NCBI GenBank assembly: GCA_015657535.1
Contig: JADHZB010002034.1
Coordinates: forward strand, 18,603-82,602
Direction of reading: 5' to 3'
Length of the DNA: 64,000 nucleotides
DNA from: Nephromyces sp. MM_2019
Taxonomy: Eukaryota > Apicomplexa > Aconoidasida > Nephromycida
Below, piece after piece: positions 53,401 to 64,000 of this stretch (positions are counted from its first letter, which is position 1; the number at the start of each line of letters is the position of its first letter). The notes below the pieces were generated by a model, which was not told where the DNA came from, did no database searches, and saw only the letters and a list, made by a program, of their open reading frames with translations. The translations under genes were made by a program, and so were the position numbers.

Positions 53401-56400
53401 GATCTCCCACCACAAATAAAGGACACCAGCAACACAAGATTATTGTTGGAAGCTCAATGTAAGAGCCTTAAAGAGCAAGAGGTCAAAATTTTAATGGAAA
53501 AAATCGAAAAAGAGAATGAAGTAAAATGCCTTCAATCTGAATTGGAAAGGTTAATACAATATTATCTTATGTCACAAATTTATTGAAATTACATATCAAG
53601 ACAAATTGCTTAAACAAAATCAAATATGATATAGCATAAAAGCGGAGCTATTAAATGAAACAGATCTACACCAAAGAGATTTAGAGGAATTAGTTCAGGT
53701 ATAGCTTAATGTTTTTAATCAAATGATACTGCTTTATTTAGGATTTTTTTTTAGAAATTAGATTGTGGTGAAGAATTAAGGAAACAACTCAATGAAACTA
53801 TACGCCAACTAGAAGAAGAAATGATTGAGTAAATACTTTAGAAATATATTATTTTCCGAGCTTTTCTTCGCATAAAACATATATTATACCTTAATTTTAA
53901 CAGCACAAAGGCAGATAAAAAATGCACTGTGAGTTTTAGAACTAATCACTTTCATAGCCGAAACTCTTAATTATATAGTTTTTCTTAACTGAAAGGATAT
54001 AAAATTAGAGATGCTTGAAAATCAAGTAACTAAATTGAATAATGAAAAGGTAATATTGTTCGCGCTCCTAGTTATATCTAGTTACGAACTCAATCCATTT
54101 CTTAAACACAGAAAGCGATATATAAAAACGCTCAAGAAACTGTAGCAGAATGGCAAGCTGCCTATAACAAAATAGAAGGAGCTTATAAGGCAACCTGTAT
54201 ACAATCTGGATCGTTAGAAATAAAAATGCATTATTTAGGCTTAATACTTCACCCAGACTTTAATTATACTAGTTATATTGTGATTGTGTATATGAATCTT
54301 CGAATTGTGACTCAGAACTTTGTCTAAAATTTACTTAGTAACTTGTTTTTGATTAGGTTCATGGTCTAGTTGGTCTAATTTTCAGCACCATTCCTCAAAT
54401 TTGCTAAATTTAATTAAATTATTTTGTTATTTTCAATTTATTAGGTTTATAAATGAGCAATTGAAGATGAAACAGAGCACATGTGAGTTTTGAATAATGT
54501 AGCATTTGTATATCCAAATATACTAATTCTTTATTTCAATTGAATGCGTTACATGCCAGACAATGAAGATTCGCTACACAGAAAATTAGATGAGTAATAA
54601 AATGACTTATACAGCTAGCTCATATTTATAGCTCGGAATTATATATTTATAGGGCTAGTAATCTCAAATTTAAAACATGTTTCATATAAAAAAATATGAT
54701 ATTACTTAAAGAGTTCATTTTCTGATAAATGTGGAGAATTTATTTTGACTCTTATTTTATCTATTACTCCCTAAGATCGAATCAAAAATGCTTCAAGGCT
54801 GAAGAAGAGAATCGAAATTTGAGTCAACAGATTCTGAGGTGAGAATTGCCTTGTATCTGAATTTTTTATGAATTAGGTCATTTCAAGGTTATATACAATA
54901 CAAAATAAATGCTGATTGTATAAAGTGACACCAGAGTGTTGAAACTAAATTGTGTCTTAAATATTAAAGCCTACAGAACCAAGTAACTGAGAAAGATTTG
55001 TTTTCAAAGCAATTAGAGTCTGAAAATAAATGGTAATAACGAGTAATATTCAATTGAACAAATATTTCCATTTCCTCTTATCAATCCTATAATTAGTTTA
55101 AAACAAGAACTAATTCTTGAGCAAGATAAAGCCAACTTGGCTAATGAGATAAAGGTGTGAATGTTACCAAATATTTTATTGTTTTAAAATGGAATTATAA
55201 TATAATATAGAATAGTTTGGAAACTGAGCTCAATCAAGTCAAAGAAGAGTTAGGAAAAATGGAAAAGGAATTTTCTGTGTCTATTGAGAAATCGAATTCA
55301 AAAGTTCGCCAAGATGAAGTGAGAAATTATAAGTGTCATCACAAATGGAATATTAATTTATTTATGCAAATACCTTTTAGGAAAGTCAGCACGTTGAAGA
55401 GTTAAAAAAAGATATTAGTAGTTATCAAGAATCGATTAAGCAAATGCAACAGCAGATCGAGAGTGTAAATAATTCTCATTCAGAACAACAAAAGATGCAT
55501 GAAATTGAATTAAAAGAGTTAAGAAAACAAGTAATACCTTTCATATCCATCGAAATTTAGAATGAAAAACAATCCTATTAAATATACAGAAAACAAATTT
55601 ATTAGAGAAACTTATAGAAATGGCTAAAGGAGGTAATAGTAACTTTGTCTTTCAGTATCTATTACACAAAATGATGTTCTCATAAAATTCAGGTGATACC
55701 ACTACTCCAACTTGGGACAATACGAAGTTGAATGAAGTAAGAGATAAACACCTGAAGAAAAATTGTTTAGTACTCATTTTTTCTTCGTAACTTTTTATAT
55801 TCAAAGCTGGACGAGATATTAGTGATATTAAGAAAGTTTGACTTAATTGACCCTTGTGATTCTGAAGCTGATAGTGGAGAGAGTAATAATAATCAGGATC
55901 CAGTATCTGTTCAATTGGTGAATATTTGAAAGCTATTGAGATTTAGTTGATTAATTTAGACGTTTATATATAAAGTATGTTTATACTGTGTTATGTTCTT
56001 AAATAATACAAGGTGTTTAAACCATTTGATATATATAATACAAGTTGAGAATATATAATATTTATTTAAAACACTATAAATCGCTCAGGATAGGAGTCTA
56101 AAAGAGATAAGGTCAACACTTATAAGAAGGTTCGAAAGCTTTGGTGTAATGATATATACATGAACTTACTTGATAGTTTTTAATTTTATTTCAGTCAGCT
56201 AATAGGGAGTTCATATACGGGAAATGAAAGCTTAGGTCCAGAGCATAAAAGGTATTCAAACAAGCTGATTTCCATTGTGAATGATTATTCTTTTTTCAAA
56301 ACTTAAAATATTTAAAGTAATTTGGAACGTTTGACGGATAAAATTATATCAATGGAGTGTGAATTAGATGAAAAAAATAATCAAATTTTCAATTTCTATA

Positions 56401-57419
56401 AGGTATAGAACATTGAGCAATTTATATTAGATCTAAAACAAACTCTAATAGAGGTACAAATATATATTAAAATAAATCTTAAGAACCAAGGAGATATGAA
56501 TGGTACTATGGACCTTGGAACAGTTGATTTAGTTAATAAGTTTCACCAGGTATGATAATTGAATTGTAATTGATTTAGTATTCCTATTTTTGAATTGATT
56601 TTCATTGATATTATAAAGTCAATTCAAGAAAACCAACAGCAAAATAATGATATTATAATGTAAGTCTTATAATTCTTAATTGAAATCATATCATCACATC
56701 TTCATTTATGTTATCAAAAAGTATACTTGAGCGACAATTTGGACTAAACCAATTTGGATTTCAAGGCGTAAGGAGAGGTGGAAAAAACCAGTTAGTAGAA
56801 ATGAATCAAATAGAATGAATCCATTGTGTCTTGGGAATTAAATAAACTTTGTGAATTCCATTAAACTATAGAAATGAGCAGAAACAATTACTTTCTATAT
56901 ATAGGTTTGGTATGAGTCAGTCAACTCGATCCATATCAAAACCGGAGGTTAGTGTAAAGGGAGATGACTACAAGAAGCGGGGAAGAAAAAATTTGGAAAG
57001 TAATAAGGCTGTCACAGTAAAAAAGGAAGCAGCTATTGTTTCACCTGTAGAGTTGAGAAGAAATATTTCACCCAATACACTCACCTCTTCAAAATTTCAA
57101 CACGGTAATAATGATAATGTAGTTATATTAACACATTTCCATTTGATTGAAAAATTGGATAAAACACCAAAAAAATTGAAAAAACTTTATTATAGGAAAT
57201 TCAAGTAGGTTAAGTAAGGCCACATTGAAGAGAGATACAGAAACAGTAAACTTTAATTTACATAAAGAACCCAAAGATTTTTTTTCCAAAGATATTAAAC
57301 ACGAACTAAACAAGGTATACGAAATTTCTCCCCATAGGATGACCATGATGAATAATACAAATTTCAAATATCTTTAATAAAAACTTTCTTATTGTTTTTA
57401 GCTTTTTGAGAAGCCATAA
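50495..57419 (+). CDS. RCC1-repeat and coiled-coil protein, about 39 exons
   Basis: A very exon-rich gene with short introns (mostly 45-120 nt), encoding roughly 1,150 residues. The N-terminal ~330 residues (exons to 52471) contain degenerate RCC1 beta-propeller repeats: KKAACGRYIAALVSG, KISCGDEHFACC, NGQLFGLGRNN, AIGKNHVLAV, KLYAWGDNSNGQLGLG, GQIYIWG and VAGSFGRMLGL. A Ser/Asn-rich linker follows (52599-53340). From about 53402 to 56800 most exons encode heptad-rich Glu/Lys/Gln sequence (for example ETELNQVKEELGKMEKEF and KQMQQQIES), a long coiled coil split among many exons of 27-150 nt. The C-terminus is basic (DDYKKRGRKN) and ends LFEKP. The exon structure near 56400-56550 and the exon joining 54190-54470 are uncertain. 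The combination suggests a scaffold or cytoskeletal protein rather than a Ran exchange factor; this is inference. Confidence 0.8.
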
Positions 57420-57592
57420 TTAATAGCTATAACTTTTCAAATTCATCCACATTTTTTTATAAAAATAATTTCGAATTTGAAATTATAGTATTTTGTAATA
57501 CACAGACATATATTTAATTCAAGAACCCATTAAATTTTGTTATGTGTGTGATCTTATTTTCCAAGATATAAAAATAGAAGGATATTTTCATA
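57420..57592. other. short convergent spacer
   Basis: Only 173 bp separate the stop codons of the RCC1/coiled-coil gene and the SufA/IscA gene, so their transcript ends probably overlap. Confidence 0.75.
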
Positions 57593-60239
57593 TTAATCAG
57601 AGCATTTACCCTTAGATTGATTGATTTCTTGACTTGTGAAATTTTTGGGTACACCAAATGACATACCACAGCCACATTTCCGAGAAGCATTTGGGTTTTT
57701 AAATCTAAGGTTACACATAGTGAATAAAATACACAATACAATGAAGAAAGTAACCAAAATTAAATATACACACGCAAAAATAAAACTCAATATACACAAA
57801 AATACAGTGAAACATACATACACAACTTCAAATACAAACAGTACATCATACACAATATACACATATACATACACAATATACACATATACATACACAATAT
57901 ACACATGTACATACACAATATACACATATACATACACATACAACACATATACATACACAATATACACATATACATACACATACAACACATATACATACAC
58001 AATATACACATATACATACACAATATACACATATACATACACAATATACACATATACATATACAATATACACATATACATATACAATATACACATATACA
58101 TATACAATATACACATATACATACACAATATACACATATACATATACATACACAATATACATATATACATATACAATATACACATATACATATACAATAT
58201 ACACATATCCATCAAAAAAACACATATACAAACATCTACACTTACTATATAACACAATACAACACACACACAAAGTATTATAACTAACCTAAAACCACCA
58301 CCAATTAGATCTTCAGAAAAATCTAATTCCATCCCTAATATATAGAGCATTGATTTTGATTCAATATGAAAATTAAATCCATATTTTGGGTATTTATCAA
58401 CAAAATCAGAGGGGCAAATATTATCCTAAATGTGTATGGAAATGTGTAAAGAAATGTGTAAAGAAATGCGTAAAAAGATGTGTAAAAAAATGTGTAAGGA
58501 AATGTGTATAAGTGTGTAAAATTGCACGTAAAAAAATGTATATAAAAAAATGTGTAAAAGTGCATGTAAACATATATAAGATAAACATGTGTAAGAACAT
58601 GTGTGTGTAGTCTAATAAATTGAGGTGATAAAATATATAGATATTTACCTTGTTAACAATATCAAGTGTGTAAGATAGGCCACTACATCCACCCGATTTT
58701 ACACCAATACGTAACAACATAGTATCATGAGGTGATCTCTCTAATCTTAATTTCTATATAATTATAATATAAATAAGTTGTGTACTAAATTGTATTGAAA
58801 TTTTATATAAAATGTGTGTATTAAATTGTATTGAATTTTATATAAAATGTGTGTATTAAATTGTATTGAAATTTTATATAAAATGTGTGTATTAAATTGT
58901 ATTGAATATTTATATAAAATGTTTATATTAAATTGTATTGAATATTTATATAAAATGTGTATATTAAATTGTATTGAAATTTTATATAAAATGTGTATAT
59001 TAAATTGTATTGAAATTTTATATAAAATGTGTGTATTAAATTGTATTGAATTTTATATAAAATGTGTGTATTAAATTGTATTGAATATTTATATAAAATG
59101 TGTAAAACCTGTAGATGTTTTAAAGCTCGATTTGTTAATGATATAATGTTTTCAATAGGTGAAGGTGAACCTTGTATTATCTCTGATAAACATATAAATA
59201 ATAGGGAGGTTGTATAATCACACGTGTTTCATAAATACTATGTGTGTATATATATGTGTGTGTATGTGTGAATGTGTCATGTATTGATTATATATCAAAT
59301 GTGCACGTGTAAAAATTAATATGTATATATATATATTCTCTATTATTGATAATATAAATTTCTATACACACAAATATAGGTATATATAGATATTTCGAAA
59401 GTGATCTAAAATTGAAGATTTACTTATCGAGTATAACAAGAATTTTACAAATTATCTCATCAGACACACATATACCCAATTTACACATAAAACAGATAAA
59501 AAGTGTGTATATACATATATCCCTATGTATACATAATATACATATCCATATTTAAACTTATATAAACACAAACCTAAGAACACACACGTGCACACATATA
59601 CATACACATATTCGAGCACACACACACACATGAGCACATATATACACATAAACACCCAACCACCCAACCCAATAGACCAAACTAACACATCCACCTCCCA
59701 CACAGGTACACACACACCCAAAACCCCACACACATCACACACATCACACACCCCACACACATCACACACCCCACACACATCACACACATCACACACCCCA
59801 TACACATCATACACCCCACACACATCACACACATCATACACATCACACACATCACACACACATCACACACACATCACACACATCACACACACATCATACA
59901 CATCACACACATCACACACACATCACACACATCATACACATCACACACATCACAAACACACTTATGAATAGAGATGTTACCAGTTTGAGATGTAAATAAT
60001 TTGGTTGGTTTGAAGTTGAGTGGAATTAAACGTTTATTGTGTGTATATGTGTGTATGTACATTTTTGGTGGAATAAATGAAATATTTGGAGGAGGAGGTG
60101 GTTGTGTGTAATAGTCTAAATTACTCAAAGGGTGTGTGTTAGATAATTGCTCTCTAATATAGTGTGTGTAACTCATAGATGATGTTATTAATAGTGTTGA
60201 AAGTATAAAACTTTCGATTAATAATGTGTAGATGTACAT
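57593..60239 (-). CDS. A-type Fe-S cluster carrier (SufA/IscA/HesB), with N-terminal extension
   Basis: Fe-S carrier that receives clusters from a scaffold and passes them to target proteins. Minus-strand exons: 60239-59981, 59182-59109, 58753-58649, 58425-58289, 57704-57593; about 228 residues. The HesB domain starts near residue 98 (ISLTNRALKHL) and has all three cluster cysteines: C134 in SGGCSG, and C202 and C204 in KCGCG. DPKS/YLDG-type positions appear as IESKSMLYILGMELDF and the GGGFRFKNPNA loop is present. Before the domain are about 95 extra residues: a hydrophobic start (TLLIESFILSTLLITSS) like a signal peptide, then Pro/Tyr/Asn/Lys-rich sequence. A signal peptide plus transit-like region would suit the plastid SUF pathway, while a mitochondrial ISCA would normally lack the hydrophobic core. 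A 19-residue tail follows KCGCGMSFG. Three of the four introns are full of tandem repeats. Confidence 0.88.
57849..58207. repeat. 20-bp tandem repeat in SufA/IscA intron 4
   Basis: ATACACAATATACACATATAC-type units of about 20 bp, roughly 18 copies with small variants (TATACA, AACACA), fill the intron between the exons at 58289 and 57704. Both strands show long open frames because the repeat has few stops; these are not genes. Confidence 0.93.
58784..59104. repeat. 35-36-bp tandem repeat in SufA/IscA intron 2
   Basis: About nine units containing AATGTGTGTATTAAATTG and TATTGAA(A)TTTTATAT. The first copies start at 58811, 58846 and 58882. The array occupies almost the whole intron between the exons ending at 59109 and starting at 58753. 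Confidence 0.93.
59725..59960. repeat. CACAT/CCACACA-rich array in SufA/IscA intron 1
   Basis: About 235 bp of ACACATCACACA units with interspersed CCCCACAC and CATACACAT variants. On the minus strand it reads TGTGTGATG. Confidence 0.9.
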
Positions 60240-60950
60240 TCAGTCTATTTCATTTATATTAAAATTGTATTCATTATGACTCAAACAATTGATTTTTATA
60301 TATAAATATATATATATAAATTATATATTTTGAATGTGTGTGTGTATAATAATGTCTTAATTATATATATATATATACTGTATATACATTAAATTACATA
60401 TTGCTATAGGTTACATATAGATATATTTATATAGTTTGTGTTTATTGGTTATATATTGTGTGTGTGTGGGTGGGTGTTGAGTTGTGTTTATATATATATA
60501 TATAGGTATTATATTATATGTGTGTTATGTAGTGTATATATATATATATATAGGTGTGTATATAAAATACTGTGTGTATGTGTTAAATAGGTTAGTTTGT
60601 GCCTGTATGTGTGAGTGTATATATATATATATACATATGTGTGTGTGTAGATATTCAGTGACATTATTGAGCTGTTTATTTTATATAATCAAACTTTTAC
60701 ACATTTATATAAATTAAATTAATAGTGAACTTTCTATAAAATTTTATTGTGTGTGTGTAGATTTATAAAAGTAATAGTTTACTCGTAAAAAATTTATAAG
60801 TTCAATTTATTTTTTTCTTATATTTTATCATGATTTTATTTCCTTTACACACACACACACACAATTTTTTTAAAAGAGGTTTCATACCCATATACACTAA
60901 AGTTACACACACACGCACACACACAAATTAAAAAAAAAAAGTTTATAACA

Positions 60951-61075
60951 CATAAACACACTCATGTTACACACACATAAACACACTCATGTTACACACA
61001 CATAAACACACTCATGTTACACACACATAAACACACTCATGTTACACACACATAAACACACTCATGTTACACACG
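60951..61075. repeat. 25-bp tandem repeat, 5 copies
   Basis: CTCATGTTAC recurs at 60961, 60986, 61011, 61036 and 61061, separated by ACACACATAAACACA. Copies are identical except at the ends. Confidence 0.95.
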
Positions 61076-61482
61076 CATACACACACAAACACATTTAAGT
61101 TAAACACATTTTTAAGTTAAACACACATTATAAAAATAATATAAACACACACGTTTTCGAATTTTCTTTGAATTATGTGTGTGTAATTGTTATAGTTTTT
61201 ATAATTAGAATTATATTCACATTAATTGTTATACCAATTTTCAAAACTTAAATATGTGTGTAAATTTGATAACAAATTATTTAATTTTAAAAAGTATGTT
61301 TATGTGCATGTGTGTGTGTGTGTGTAAATTTATAATTTATTAGTACATTGTAATATTTTATTAATTTAATTGGGTATATTATATATCAACATTATGTGTG
61401 TGTAAATATTGAATATAAAACAAGTGTGTGCAAAAATATACTTCAAATTGTTAAATTTGATAAAACTAAATAAAATGTATAC

Positions 61483-61514
<32 letters not shown>

Positions 61515-61654
61515 GTGTGTGGGTATACAGATATATATATTATGTTTATATATATATTTAATATGTTTTTAACATTTTGTAGGTGCAAAATGTGTAGATC
61601 AAGTGTGTGTGTGTGTATATTAAGTGTTTGTAATGTGTGTATATATTACGTGTG

Positions 61655-61945
61655 TATAAGGTGTGTATATTAAGTCTGTTTAAGTTGTGTGTATATTGTG
61701 TATGAGGTGTGTATCTTAAGTGTGTATAAGGTGTGTATATTTTGTGTGAGGTGTGTATCTTAAGTGTGTATAAGGTGTGTATATTGTGTGTGAGGTGTGT
61801 ATCATAAGTGTGTATAAGGTGTGTATAAGGTGTGTGAGGTGTGTATCTTAAGTGTGTATAAGGTGTGTATATTGTGTGTGAGGTGTGTATCTTAAGTGTG
61901 TATAAGGTGTGTATATTGTGTGTGAGGTGTGTATCTTAACTGTGT
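61655..61945. repeat. GTGTGTAT/AAGTGTGTATAAG variable array
   Basis: Higher-order repeat alternating AGGTGTGTATCTTAAG with TGTGTATAAGGTGTG and TATTGTGTGTG. Longer units of about 50 bp recur near 61750, 61800, 61860 and 61915. Confidence 0.85.
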
Positions 61946-62159
61946 ATAAAAAACAAGGTGTGTAATTTAAGTGTGTGTAAAAGGGAGTGTGTTAAGTTTA
62001 TTACCAAAATTTGATTTTTATTTTTAATCAAAAATTTTTGTGTGTAATTAGCACAACATCCCCATACACACTAATCGACCCATAAATCTTATTTTTATCC
62101 TCCTATTAAATAAATAATAAATAAATAGTTCAGTGTGTAAACTTGAAATGAATATATAA

Positions 62160-62430
62160 TTGTTGATGTGTGTGTGTGTATAACTGTTGATGTGTGTGTG
62201 TATAACTGTTGATGTGTGTGTGTTAATAATTGGTGTGTGTGTGTGTATAATTGTTGATGTGTGTGTGTGTATAAATGTTGATGTGTGTGTGTGTGTATAA
62301 TTGTTAATGTGTGTGTGTGTGTATAATTGTTAATGTGTGTGTGTGTGTGTATAATTGTTAATGTGTGTGTGTCTGTATAATTGTTAATGTGTGTGTGTGT
62401 TAATAATTGTTAATGTGTGTGTGTGAATAA
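62160..62430. repeat. TGTTGATG(TG)n TATAA array
   Basis: About eleven units of 20-29 bp, each made of TGTTGA or TGTTAA followed by a (TG)4-8 run and TATAAT. Unit length varies with the TG run. Confidence 0.9.
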
Positions 62431-63749
62431 TTATTGACCGTTATTTGTTGAGTGTGTAATTAATTTTTGAAGTGTGTATATATTTTTAGATTTGTTTATT
62501 TTATTCTAATTACTATGTATATGTTATTGTTGATGTGTGTATGTAATTAAATGGTTAATATAGAGTTTTAAGATGTGTGCTTATAATTATAACAATGTAT
62601 AGAGTGTGTATCTTATTGTCTATGTAATCATACATGTGTGTGTGTAATCATAGATATGTATATATAACCAAAATGATGTGTGTAAAGCGAAAAGTGTGTA
62701 TATAAACAATAGAGATATGTAAGAATATGATAAATGTGTGTATAAGCAACTATTGTGTGTATTAAATTACAAATGAATAAGTAATACTATATAATTAATA
62801 TAATGTGTGTAATATAATTTACTGTGAAAGTTATATTGCTGATATTGTAATTAAAGATTGCATTTCCCCCCATAGATCTTGCATGACACTTGAAAGTGTG
62901 TGTGTGTAAATATTGGATTTATTTATGTGTAAAATTGTTTGAAATTATGTGTGTAAAGATCATAGAGTTGTGTGTAAGATTTATATATTTAAATGTGTGC
63001 TAAATTATATATATAAACATGTAAATAAATATATAATAAGATATAAATGTATATAAATTAAATAAAAATGTATGTGTGTAAGATATGTAAGCTTTAAAAT
63101 CAAACAATAAATTATACACATGTGTGTATAGATATAAATTAAATAACAGTAACAAACAATATAAATGTGTGTGTGTATATAAATAAAATAAATAAAAGGA
63201 ACACATAATATAAATGTGTATATAAATAAAATAAAAGTAACACACAATATAAATATGTATATAAATAAAATTAATAAAAGTAACACACAATATAAATGTG
63301 TGTGTGTATATAAATAAAATAAATAATAGTTTTAAAGGGTCTTAAGAAGTTTAAAACAATCAGTCTTTATAAATTATATGAGTGTGTATATCCCCCCACC
63401 CCCATAATTTTACAAATGATCTATATATATACACACACACAAATACATATATATATGTATGTGTATATAATATATATAAATGTGTGTATATTACTTTAAA
63501 TGCATATGTGCATTGATTCATTAGGTCTTGATAAAACATCTGTTTGTTTTAATTAAAAATTTGACAAAATTATTTTAATTTTGGTGTACGTACATTTAAA
63601 GGCTTAAATGAAGTTTCCTTTATGAGGTGTATACACACAAATCCGTAATTCCTAAATATATATATATATATATATATATATAGATGTGTGTGTATGTGTG
63701 TTATGTGTGTGTGTGTCCTGTTTATCTGGGTTGTGCATATTTTTAGATA

Positions 63750-64000
63750 TTTGTATATCTATATAATGTGTGTATATCTATATAATGTGTGTATACCTAT
63801 ATAATGTGTGTATATCTATATAATGTGTGTATATCTATATAATGTGTGTATGTGTATATAATGTGTATATATCTATATAATGTGTGTATGCCTATATAAT
63901 GTGTATATATCTATATAATGTGTGTATATCTATATAATGTGTGTATATCTATATAATGTGTGTATATCTATATAATGTGTGTATGTGTATATAATGTGTG
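63750..64000. repeat. 19-bp tandem repeat running off the window
   Basis: CTATATAATG recurs at 63759, 63778 and 63797 and on to the window end with period 19 (unit CTATATAATGTGTGTATAT), about a dozen copies. The array is cut by the edge. Confidence 0.93.

Larger units (their letters stand above)
60240..64000. other. repeat-dominated intergenic region
   Basis: About 3.8 kb with no gene supported. It is almost a succession of tandem repeats (separate entries), TA runs and short A+T-rich fillers. A slightly more complex patch lies at 62845-62895 (contains TTTCCCCCCATAG and GCATGACA). The segment upstream of 60239 should hold the SufA/IscA promoter. Confidence 0.65.

Noticed and set aside
57593..58350. 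Long frames of 187-226 codons on both strands
   Set aside because: Mostly translation of the 20-bp intronic repeat. Only the ends at 57593-57704 and 58289-58425 are real exons, of the SufA/IscA gene.
60951..61075. Regular 25-bp repeats considered as a CRISPR-like array
   Set aside because: No unique spacers between copies; it is a simple tandem repeat in a eukaryotic genome.

Overview
The window reads as nuclear DNA from an A+T-rich, intron-rich eukaryote, most likely an apicomplexan or close relative. The main pointers are an ApiAP2-type DNA-binding domain (7750-8463), a SufA/IscA-type Fe-S carrier with a signal-like N-terminal extension that would suit a plastid-targeted protein (57593-60239), and very low GC content with spliced genes whose introns are easy to read (GT...AG, many 50-90 nt). 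Cryptosporidium is unlikely because of the intron density and the Argonaute gene. I cannot name the species. One sequencing gap of 50 N lies at 34687-34736.

Twelve protein-coding genes can be reconstructed, most by joining exons by hand with splice phase checked at each junction. In order they are: a TEY MAP kinase (+, 2055-4002); UBA5, the UFM1-activating enzyme (-, 4550-5907); an intronless ApiAP2 protein (+, 7750-8463); a small DEK_C-like protein (+, 9705-10928); a 26-exon Argonaute with an RGG N-terminus (+, 12327-18453); two tandem PiT phosphate transporters, the first intronless (19830-21410) and the second with nine exons (22633-25929); lipin phosphatidate phosphatase (+, 30318-36702); an unrecognised membrane-anchored protein with Thr/His-rich repeats (+, 40138-43064); an MFSD5/MFS_5 family transporter (-, about 45833-48749); a very exon-rich RCC1-repeat plus coiled-coil protein (+, 50495-57419); and the SufA/IscA protein (-, 57593-60239). 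No rRNA, tRNA, CRISPR or transposase was found.

The window is compositionally split. The first 13 kb has ordinary A+T-rich spacers and short clean introns. From about 14 kb, and strongly from 26 kb, spacers and introns fill with (CA)n/(TG)n, (TA)n and short-period minisatellites, with a clean island over the RCC1/coiled-coil gene (48.5-57.4 kb). Many long open frames in the repeat-rich part are only translations of these repeats. In several genes the (GT)n tract begins exactly at the 5' splice site, or a (CA)n tract ends in the CAG acceptor.

The points most worth following are the Argonaute, which keeps most guide-binding residues but has lost at least three of the four slicer residues; the intronless/intron-rich PiT pair; a UBA5 with a recognisable UFM1-interacting motif; the MAP kinase with a roughly 50-residue activation-loop insertion; and the coupling of microsatellites to splice sites.
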